From Roseiarcus sp963732155 (lineage in GTDB: Bacteria > Pseudomonadota > Alphaproteobacteria > Rhizobiales > Beijerinckiaceae): DNA of 64,000 nucleotides. The DNA lies in contig CAVSYB010000013.1 of NCBI GenBank assembly GCA_963732155.1, positions 744,001 through 808,000 of the forward strand, written 5' to 3'. This document shows, in pieces, positions 9,070-16,444 of this stretch (its first letter is position 1; the number at the start of each line of letters is the position of its first letter). The notes below the pieces were generated by a model. That model did no database searches and was not told where the DNA came from. It saw nothing but the letters and a program-made list of their open reading frames with translations. The position numbers were made by a program, and so were the translations under genes.

Positions 9070-10518
9070 ATGCGAACGCTGCTGACGTCGGCCGGCGCTC
9101 TCGGCGATCCGCGACCCGTCTGGGGCGGAAACGACGGGTTCGCGGTCAATCTCGTCGAGCATCTCGGCGTGCCCGCGTTTGCGCTCGACGCCGAACGTCG
9201 CGTGCTGCTGTGGAACAAGGCGTGCGAGAGGCTGACCGGCGTCCCGGCGCGGCAGGTGGTCGGCACGTCGAACCAATGGCGCGCCTTCCACCGGGAGCCT
9301 CGACCTTGCCTGGCCGATCTCGTCATGGCGAGGCGCCTCACGGAATTCGGCGCGCTCCGCGCGAGCGGCGACCCGATCGCCGTCAGCGAATTCGGCGCCT
9401 CCGCCGAGACCTGGTGCGCGATGCCCGAGCTGGGCCGGCCGCTCTATCTGGCGATCGACGCCAGCCCGATTTATGACTCGGCCGGGGCGATGATCGCGGC
9501 GGTGCAGACGCTGCGCGACATCACCGCGCAAAAGCTGCGGCAAATCGAACTGGAGTCTCTCGCCGCTCACGACGGACTCACCGGACTGGGCAACCGGCGA
9601 AGCTTCGACGACCGGCTGAAGGAGGAGGCGCGCCGGGCCGCTCGGGACGGACGGCCGCTGTCGCTGCTGATGATCGATATCGACTTCTTCAAGCCCTATA
9701 ACGACGCCTATGGACACCAGGCGGGCGACGAATGCCTGAGAACGGTGGCGCGAGGGATATCGGGCGCCCTGTCGCGAGCCGGCGACTTCGCCGCGCGCTA
9801 CGGCGGCGATGAATTTGCCGTCGTGCTGCCCGACACCGCTCAACCCGGCGCCGCGCGGGTCGCCGGACGCCTGCGCCAGCGCATCGACGAACTCTGCGTG
9901 GCGCATCGCGCTTCGACGGTCTCAGGCAGCCTCACCCTCAGCATCGGCGGCGCCGCGGCGGTCGCTTTCGCGGGGCGTTCGCAGGCCCTCGTCGCCGCCG
10001 CGGACGCGGCCTTGTACGGCGCCAAGGCGGGCGGCCGCAATCGCGCGCTGATCGTTCCCCATCCCGCAAGCCCGACGCCCGGCCTCGAGCGGATATTTCG
10101 CGAACTCCCGATAGCTTCGGGGCGCCTGTCCGCTCAACCCTATTCGTCGATGTCGCCAACGAAACTGGCGGCATATATGACGCGGCGCATGGAGCCGGGT
10201 TGGGCGTCGCGACGGATCGCCGCGCGTCGTTTCAGTTCGGAGCCGAGCGCATCCTTGTCTTCGAGTGTGCGTCCCTGCCGGATGTCGGCCAAGCCGCGCT
10301 CGATCGCCGCTCTGCCTTCGGGGCTTCTCACATCATCGACCACGCCCGCCACATCGTCGGCAAGGGCGACAGGCGTCGCAACATTCTTTTTGGCTGTCTT
10401 GGTCACGGGCAAACGCATACCATGGGAGGGCGGAAAGGGCAGGCTCCTGCGCGGGGGATGCGGGGGTGGGGCGCCACGATATGCAATCAAAAAGGGAAAT
10501 ACGAGCGTCTTGTCGTAG
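9070..10518 (+). CDS. PAS-GGDEF diguanylate cyclase with an aberrant C-terminus
   Basis: Makes cyclic di-GMP, probably serving the PilZ domain of the nearby BcsA. A PAS-like sensor (LDAERRVLLWNKACERLTG) spans roughly residues 30-165 and a GGDEF domain roughly 175-335, with active site RYGGDEF, substrate-region LMIDIDFFKPYNDAYGH and LTGLGNRR. An RxxD inhibitory site was not identified. GGGAGG nine bases before the ATG at 9070 decides the start. The domain ends by about 10050, yet the frame stays open to 10518. The last roughly 120 residues are an antisense reading of a toxin-antitoxin remnant on the other strand, so the natural 3' end seems to have been replaced by recombination near 10138. 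Confidence 0.85.
   Translation: MRTLLTSAGALGDPRPVWGGNDGFAVNLVEHLGVPAFALDAERRVLLWNKACERLTGVPARQVVGTSNQWRAFHREPRPCLADLVMARRLTEFGALRASGDPIAVSEFGASAETWCAMPELGRPLYLAIDASPIYDSAGAMIAAVQTLRDITAQKLRQIELESLAAHDGLTGLGNRRSFDDRLKEEARRAARDGRPLSLLMIDIDFFKPYNDAYGHQAGDECLRTVARGISGALSRAGDFAARYGGDEFAVVLPDTAQPGAARVAGRLRQRIDELCVAHRASTVSGSLTLSIGGAAAVAFAGRSQALVAAADAALYGAKAGGRNRALIVPHPASPTPGLERIFRELPIASGRLSAQPYSSMSPTKLAAYMTRRMEPGWASRRIAARRFSSEPSASLSSSVRPCRMSAKPRSIAALPSGLLTSSTTPATSSARATGVATFFLAVLVTGKRIPWEGGKGRLLRGGCGGGAPRYAIKKGNTSVLS
10140..10418 (-). pseudogene. Toxin-antitoxin remnant: antitoxin fused to the first residues of a ParE-like toxin
   Basis: Reads as an antitoxin-like protein from 10418 (SPEGRAAIERGLADIRQGR is typical of small antitoxin C-termini). 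It runs straight into MRRVIYAASFVGDIDE, which looks like the opening of a ParE/RelE-family toxin, and then stops. The toxin body is missing. The break coincides with the 3' end of the diguanylate cyclase on the opposite strand. Interpretation: a TA pair truncated when the cellulose/cyclase segment was joined here. The identity of each half rests on short similarity, so it is moderate. Confidence 0.5.
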
Positions 10519-10535
10519 TTCGTCACTATTTGAAT

Positions 10536-11183
10536 CTACATGATGGGAACTTCGTCAGTCTCCATCAGTTCCGCGATCTCGCTTCTGAGCTTTTCCGCTT
10601 CGGTTTCCAATTGGACGATCTCGGCGGAGATCGTCTTAGCCAGGTCGGCTCCGGTTTCGTCCAAGAGACCGGGCTGGCGGCTGCTGAGTTGGTAAAGCTC
10701 GTAGTCAGGGCTCTCGTGGAGGTTGTTCAAGGCTTCGATCTTATTGATGATCTCGGCCTGCAGCGTTTCGAGAAGCTTCCGTAAGGACTCGATCTCGTTC
10801 GCATCGCTGAAATCCAGCGTCGTCCAACCTTGCCGCAGGATAAATCCGTTAGGATCGCTGGCTATCTCACGTAGAAGTTCTAAGTCGCCTTCCTCCTTGG
10901 CGCGATTGATTGCGCTCGTTAGCTTCTCGTAGGTGTCGACGGTACCCGCCTCGCCCGCAAAGCGATCCGGATGATAGAGAAGAACAAGTTTTTTCCACAG
11001 CGTCCTGAGTTCGATTTCGTCTTCGCTGCTCAGTTCTTTTCTGTTCGTGGCCGCTTTTGCCGCCCCCTCGTAGTTCGAGTCCGACTGCGCTCTCGCTTTC
11101 GCATAATCCTCTGTGACGTGAGCTGCTTCCTCGTCTCCGCTGCCCAGGAGGGCCCTCAGGTACTTGCGTCTGTGGTCGACCAT
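10536..11183 (-). CDS. J-domain (DnaJ-like) protein
   Basis: 215-residue protein with a J domain near residues 60-100 (LWKKLVLLYHPDRFAGEAG, carrying the HPD motif that stimulates Hsp70 ATPase). The C-terminal half is strongly acidic, Leu/Glu-rich and probably coiled-coil. It has no zinc-finger or CTD domain, so it is a specialised co-chaperone rather than a general DnaJ. Its ATG at 11183 overlaps the stop of the upstream exonuclease gene (TGATG), so the two are translationally coupled. It is the third gene of the LRR-exonuclease-J-domain operon. Base composition is less GC-rich than the core genes of the window. Confidence 0.75.
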   Translation of the reverse strand: MVDHRRKYLRALLGSGDEEAAHVTEDYAKARAQSDSNYEGAAKAATNRKELSSEDEIELRTLWKKLVLLYHPDRFAGEAGTVDTYEKLTSAINRAKEEGDLELLREIASDPNGFILRQGWTTLDFSDANEIESLRKLLETLQAEIINKIEALNNLHESPDYELYQLSSRQPGLLDETGADLAKTISAEIVQLETEAEKLRSEIAELMETDEVPIM

Positions 11184-12191
11184 CAACCGCAGCCGATCCC
11201 GTTTCTGATAGTGTTCCCTGACCAGATTGAATAGCTTCGCTTGGGTCGCCTCGACTGCGAGCGATCTCTGGTGAAGTTCGTCTCGATCTCAGCGAGTCGC
11301 GAGCGAGCTGCGGCGACCATGTTCCGTAACGGCGCGATTTCTGGATGGACGTAGGCGACTATTCTTGTCGTCGTTTCAATTGACCCACTTCGTTGCCGAG
11401 TGTCGGGTTCTACGGCCACATCTGACAACGACAGAATGTCTTCACCTTCCGGCTCGGCTTGCTTCAGCTTCTCCAGATACCACCGACCCATGCTGGCGCT
11501 TCGGGAATTTGACGAGCTGGCCAACCACTTCAGCCAGTCGTGCAGAGCTTCGTCCGTAATGGCGTCCCTGAAGTCCCTGCCTTTGAACTTGCCGAACGCG
11601 ACGCGCGAAAGAAACCACTTGGCTCTCGTGTAAGCGAAGACGTCCGACCATGATTTGAGCCCTCGGTGCTCCGCTATTGGTCGTAGAACGTTCGCCATCA
11701 GGTCTGATACCGTCTGAACGTCGCCCAGCGCGGTGTGCGCGCCCCTCTCAGGCAGTCGGTAGAACTGTCGTAGCGTTTGCAGCTTACAATTTCCGGCGGG
11801 CACTGGGTCGAGCATTCGCTGTGCGAGACGAAGAGCGCAGAACCCGGTGGTTCCGATTGGCTCAATACCGAGTCGCAACCATTCCGGCTTGAGGACTTCC
11901 ACGAGGTCATAATCGAGGTTGTAGGAAACGATGGGGCGGCCTCCAACATAGAGAGAGAAATCACGGTACACGGCAACGGCGGGGTCGCCGTCCCGTTCGA
12001 GTATCTCTCTTGTGTAGCCGTGAACACGGGATGCTTCTGGAGGTATGTCTGCGGTTTGATTGAGCAGACGACGAAACGGTTCTCCCTTCGGCTCCCGGCC
12101 GTGCAATCTGCTCCGCCAACTCGACGACGAACATCGGCGCACTCAGACCGGTGGTCTCGGTGTCTATCAGGGTCCAATCTGTATTATTCAT
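11183..12191 (-). pseudogene. DEDD-type 3'-5' exonuclease (DnaQ-like) with a frameshift near its N-terminus
   Basis: The N-terminal piece begins at 12191 (MNNTDWTLIDTETTGLS, with the DxE exonuclease motif I). The main piece begins one frame away and covers REPKGEPFRRLLNQTADIPP, YTREILERDGDPAV, YNLDYDLVEVL (motif II) and HTALGDVQTVSDL (motif III). A later stretch, FGKFKGRDFRDAITDEAL, resembles the small DUF3820-type module. The frame change lies around 12085-12100 and needs loss of one base. The start overlaps the end of the LRR gene by eight bases and the stop overlaps the J-domain gene. If the indel is an assembly error this is an intact protein of about 335 residues. Confidence 0.72.
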
Positions 12192-13518
12192 ATCGTTTGA
12201 AATTCTGGCTCGGGAGCTTAGTAACATCGACTGATGGATCGCATCGCAGTTCTGTGAGAGCGGTATTCGCTCTGACGTCCAGCTCAGCAATCCGATTATT
12301 TGCACAATTCAGTTTGGTGAGGTTTGGCACGTGCGAGAGTTCGAGCTCGGTAAGTTGGTTGTCGCTGCAATATAGCATGGTGAGGCGCGGCACATTCGAG
12401 ATGTCGAGCTCGGTAAGCTGGTTACTGGCGCACGAAAGGTGATAGAGGCTTGGCACGTTTGAGAGGTCGAGCCTGGAAAGTTTGTTGCCGTAGCACCGCA
12501 GCTTAGTGAGGCTTGAGAGGCCCGATAGGTCGAGCTCGGTGAGCTTGTTATCGTCGCCATCGGCCCCACAATCCAACTCGGTGAGTTTTGGCACGGCCGA
12601 TAGGTCGAGCTCAGTAAGTTGGTTGTAGCGGCACACCAGTTCGCTGAGGTTTGGCACGGCCGATAGGTCGAGCTCAGTAAGTTCGTTGTTGTGACAATAA
12701 AGCAAGCTTAGGCCCGGCACGTTCGAGAGATCGAGCTCGGTAAATTGGTTGGCGTCGCACCGCAGCTTGGTAAGGTTTGGCGTCCCCGACAGGTCGAGCT
12801 CAGTAAGCTGATTTTCGCCACAAGATAGTTTGTTGAGGTTTGGCACACTCGAAAGGTCGAGTTTCGTAAATCGATTTTTACCACAAAACAGCTCGGTGAG
12901 ATCTGGAACGCCCGAGAGGTCGAGTTCGGTAAGATGATTGCCGTAGCAGTCCAGTGTGGTGAGCCCCCGGACTTTGGACAGATCCACCTTTGTCAAATGG
13001 ATGGGACCAATGAAAAGCGACCGCAGAAACGGGAGCGAAAATGAAATAACCGCGTAATCCAACGCAAATTGATCGAACACGGCAATCGCCTGAATGGATA
13101 GGCCCGATACCCAATCAAATGTCTTAATCCGCAGGTGGAAGAAATCCCATGCCAGTGATACAATAGCTCCTCGCTCGACTTTGAAGACCGTTGTCGTCAC
13201 TTCAGAAATATCGCGTGCCTCGCTTCTATAAAGACTTCTGGCTCGTTGTGTGAAAGAAGTTTTCTCAAGCTGCTGAACGAAAGCCTCCGGATCAATTTCG
13301 AGTGCTTTCGCCCATATCAAAATCTGACTGTAGTCAGGCTCACAGAACTCGTAGCGCCCGATCTGAAAGCGAGCCGCACTCAATGCCGTTTCTCTTGAAC
13401 GAGCAACAGTGAGCGCATCTGAGACTACGTTCGACAGGATGTTTCGAGGGCCTGCGCCCACTTCGGCGAGCGATCTCGGTCCCTGAATAACTAAAGCATT
13501 GCGTTCGTCGTCCGCCAT
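12184..13518 (-). CDS. Leucine-rich repeat protein
   Basis: 444 residues. The first 180 or so form a domain I do not recognise. From about residue 180 to the end there are roughly a dozen tandem repeats of about 21-23 residues with the pattern LTELDLSxVPxLTxLxCxxN, typical of bacterial LRR proteins that present a binding surface. No signal peptide or membrane span is seen, so it is probably cytoplasmic. AGGGA lies eight bases before the ATG. It is the first gene of an operon with an overlapping exonuclease and J-domain gene, suggesting that the LRR part is the recognition component. Function is unknown. Confidence 0.8.
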   Translation of the reverse strand: MADDERNALVIQGPRSLAEVGAGPRNILSNVVSDALTVARSRETALSAARFQIGRYEFCEPDYSQILIWAKALEIDPEAFVQQLEKTSFTQRARSLYRSEARDISEVTTTVFKVERGAIVSLAWDFFHLRIKTFDWVSGLSIQAIAVFDQFALDYAVISFSLPFLRSLFIGPIHLTKVDLSKVRGLTTLDCYGNHLTELDLSGVPDLTELFCGKNRFTKLDLSSVPNLNKLSCGENQLTELDLSGTPNLTKLRCDANQFTELDLSNVPGLSLLYCHNNELTELDLSAVPNLSELVCRYNQLTELDLSAVPKLTELDCGADGDDNKLTELDLSGLSSLTKLRCYGNKLSRLDLSNVPSLYHLSCASNQLTELDISNVPRLTMLYCSDNQLTELELSHVPNLTKLNCANNRIAELDVRANTALTELRCDPSVDVTKLPSQNFKRYE

Positions 13519-13743
13519 CTATAAGTCCCTGCGGTGTCGTACCAGCTATTGGCGAAATGCGTCTGATCCACTATTGGGTGCCCGACGCACCGCAGATTGA
13601 ATTTTCACCGGTACAGCACGACCCTGCTTTAAAAATCCTCAACACTTTGTTTTTCAATGGGCCAACCTCGAGCGGCCGAGCCCGCCCAGCCGCCGCCGGG
13701 CGATTTGCACAGCTTCCTTCCCGGTCGGCTGACGGGTCGGCAG

Positions 13744-14595
13744 TCATGCCGCGCCGTGCGGTACGGTGTCCGCCTCATGGAACGCGCGAGCCATCAATTT
13801 CGCCAGTAGGTCTCGCGCCTCGTTCGGCCCATTCTCGGGGCGGGTCGAACTTCCGTCTTGCATGTCGCTCGGAGTTTGCGGTCCGCTTGAGCCGCATGAT
13901 CTCGTCAGCGTCGGCCCAACCCAAGTCGAGAAACTCCTTCTCGCGCCCGCCAAACCTCAGAATAAGGCACTCCAAAGCCTTGTAAATGTCGAACCAGTCA
14001 TTGCCTCGCGCGAAATACGTGAACGCGTCTGCCAGAAGGTCGTCTTTTGCTGCGATCGAAACACCGTTGGGGGATGCTGGGCTCGGACGATGGCGAAGGT
14101 TTTGGCTTCCCACGGGGCCAAGAACGACAGCTGTTAGCTGGTCTTTGCACCGAGTTCTTCTGAAAGAACCCCGCAAACACACACCGGCGAGTGCCGTCGG
14201 ACAGGATTTCCGCGATACCCTCAAGCCGGACGACCCGTGCTCTATGGCTCACGCCGAGCGCGCCATTTACCTGCTCTATCAGTGCCTTCGCGCGCTTGTA
14301 AGCCTCGGTCGACGTGGTCGCGGGGTCGAGCAGGTTCCAGCGGAGGATCAGCCCGTCCTCCGTTTCCGTCACCCACGGTTCGAATGGTTGTTTGAGAGCT
14401 TCCTGCCAGTCCCCAAGGTCGAACGCATGGCCGCCAAGCACGATGCCCCACCCAATTCGCGATGCAATACCGTCACCCATTACTGTCACCCATTTTTCCC
14501 CCGTCATGTCGCCCGGCCAGGGGAACATGGTGAGCGCGGCTGGCACGCCCAAGATGCCGCCGCACGCGATTTCGGTTTCAACGAACTTCTCGCGA
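13744..14595 (-). pseudogene. Decayed hypothetical gene interrupted by an IS element
   Basis: The coding signal on this strand is spread over three frames. It starts next to the IS (EKFVETEIACGGILGVPAAL), continues to about 14140 (ARVVRLEGIAEILSDGTRR), resumes in another frame (DLLADAFTYFARGNDWFDIY, then ILRFGGREKEFLDLGWADAD) and ends in a third (ENGPNEARDLLAKLMARAF). This matches the general shape of a widespread uncharacterised proteobacterial protein. At least two frameshifts are needed and the 5' end abuts the IS, so the gene is most likely dead. No function is proposed. Confidence 0.6.
14588..14595. repeat. Target-site duplication, left copy
   Basis: TCTCGCGA, identical to 15677-15684, flanking the IS1595-type element. 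Confidence 0.85.
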
Positions 14596-15676
14596 GGCTC
14601 TTATAGCGTTAGCTGTTGGTATGGCCCCATTGACCGAGAGCGCCGAGGATCCAGTTTTGCGGGATCGCTTGATCTGGCCGAGGCTTCGAACGCCCTGCGC
14701 CATCCCAGATAATTTGGCAGGTTCTTGGTGGCCACGCCGTGGAAGCGGCGCATCCATTCCTTGAGGCGCGACCGTGATAGGCGTTGACGTTGTTGATGTG
14801 GATGTCGGGGGCTCTCGGGCAGCGGCTTGCCCGGCGCGGGAACGACATGGACGGGGATTTTGGCCGTGCGGGCGAAGGCGCGCATGGCTCGGCCGCCGTC
14901 GCAAACGACACGGTTTCCTGGCGATGACGACGCCCGCGAGCGCGGCTGGATCGAGGCAGCGGTCGACATCGGGCAACACGGCGTCGAAAGTGGCGCCTTG
15001 GAACGGTCGCGCGCGACGAGAATGGGAATGTTTTCGAAGAATGCGACCCGGATGTCGCGCCTTGCCGCCGCGCTTGCGCGCCTGGCGGCGTAAGACCGGA
15101 GCGCTTGCCCTTGAACGATTCCAGGATAAACGTCTCGTCCGCCTCGACAATTCCGGTCAACGTCCGTGGCTTGTCGAACGCGGGCGCAGCCGAGAAAGCG
15201 GTGCCGCCAGCGAAACGCCGTGCTCGGGTGAACGCCGCAGCGTCGCGCGGCCTTGGCGACGCTGGTCGCCCTCGATCATCGCCTTGCGCGTGGTCGAGCC
15301 AGCTGCTCCTTCTTGCGCAGCCGCGCCATCGGCGTCTTCGGTCAAGGCGTTAAACGTGCGCCCGCAGCCCTTGCAGCGATACCGCGCCAAGCGTGTTGAC
15401 GCGTCCCCAGCCGACGATGTCCCGCCCCCCGCAATGCGGGCAACCCTGGGCTTCAACCTACTATGGCCGGAGCCCTCAAGCCCGTCGGACCGAACGCGGC
15501 GCTCCGGGCGCTCCCCCATCTCTCCCGACAGCGCCGCCAACGCCCGCCGCCGCTGCGCCGGACTCAGTCTCTCGATCCCATCCAGCCAGCCCTGAAACTC
15601 CCCCCGCTCCACCGCAGCCTCCTCGAATCGGAAGCCCACATCCTAATCAATATCAACAGCTAACGTTATAAGAGCC
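14596..15676. mobile_element. IS1595-family insertion sequence (1081 bp, decayed)
   Basis: The ends are imperfect inverted repeats: GGCTCTTATAGCGTTAGCTG at the left and, on the other strand, GGCTCTTATAACGTTAGCTG at the right. Directly outside both ends is the same octamer TCTCGCGA (14588-14595 and 15677-15684), the 8-bp target duplication expected of IS1595/ISXO2 elements. The transposase inside is broken by frameshifts. Insertion and target duplication are read directly from the sequence; family assignment comes from the transposase fragments. Confidence 0.85.
14609..15639 (-). pseudogene. IS1595-family transposase, multiply frameshifted
   Basis: Fragments in all three frames add up to an ISXO2-like transposase. 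The N-terminus is LDGIERLSPAQRRRALAAL, a zinc-ribbon-like part contains RYRCKGCGRTFNAL, the catalytic DDE-like region begins with VEADETFILESFKGKR, and the end has NVNAYHGR and MRRFHGVATKNLPNYLGW. Several indels separate these pieces, so no complete transposase can be made from this copy. Confidence 0.75.
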
Positions 15677-15684
15677 TCTCGCGA
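15677..15684. repeat. Target-site duplication, right copy
   Basis: TCTCGCGA, identical to 14588-14595. Confidence 0.85.
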
Positions 15685-16444
15685 TTTCCCCTTTTCTGCG
15701 ACCTTAGGCGCGCGTCATGTTATCGCCAACCATGCCGAGCGGCATTGAGGCAATCCGGATTCCATAGATTCGACCCTTGCCGGCAACGCCGCCTGTTGAC
15801 GGCGGCGCTCGGCGTTTGGTCTGGACCGCCTCGTTATCGCCAGCGATGACCAAGCGCGGGATTCGGCGCCCGGCGTTTGCCGATCGTTTCTTCGATGCCG
15901 CCGCCGCCTTTTCTTTTTTAGAAACAATTTCTCGACGCCGGAACCCTTGCCGCATAGAATGGCCGCTCATCGGGCTATTGGCCCGCGTCAATGAATTTGG
16001 AGGGCGCGGCCCTTCTCCCCTCGCGGGAGAAGGTGACCTCGCGAAGCGAGGTCGGATGAGGGGTGGTCGCGCGCAGCGCGACGGCTTGCGACGACGCGGT
16101 TCCAAGCCGTCTCGCTTTGCTCAACTCCCCCTTCCGTCATGCTCCGCATGACACCTTCCCCCGCAAGGGGGGAAGGCGGGCGCCCCTTCAATTTGAATGA
16201 AGCGCGCCGCTATGACGAGGCGGCGTCGGCCGGGCGGGGAATCCGAAAGAATCGATTTTCCAAATTTTTTCGCCCGCAAGCCTTTGATTTCGCCCGATTC
16301 CACCAAGAATAAATTTGGAAATATTTGCAGGCTGAAGCGAGGCCTCTTTGAAAACAAAGGGACTTTTCGCGCCCAATTTGCGCGATCGACGCGATTCCGG
16401 CGCGATGCAAGGTTTTTGCAAGGACTGCGACGCGCCGCCGAGCT
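15685..16444. other. Gene-poor stretch between the IS and ftsK
   Basis: About 760 bases with no gene I can support. Apparent open frames here are low-complexity and antisense to palindromic repeats. The segment from about 16010 to 16190 consists of interspersed palindromic repeats (listed separately). It marks the right junction of the segment that separates ftsK from lolA. Confidence 0.6.
16009..16190. repeat. Cluster of palindromic intergenic repeats
   Basis: Contains CTTCTCCCCTCGCGGGAGAAG, CTCGCGAAGCGAG, GTCGCGCGCAGCGCGAC and CATGCTCCGCATG, each a perfect or near-perfect palindrome, and ends in CTTCCCCCGCAAGGGGGGAAG. This arrangement resembles the mosaic short palindromic elements found between genes of many alphaproteobacteria. 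Function is unknown. Confidence 0.65.

Noticed and set aside
15704..16105. Minus-strand open frame of about 130 codons between the IS and ftsK
   Set aside because: Its N-terminal half lies in palindromic repeats, composition is low-complexity, and no ribosome site or family match is seen.
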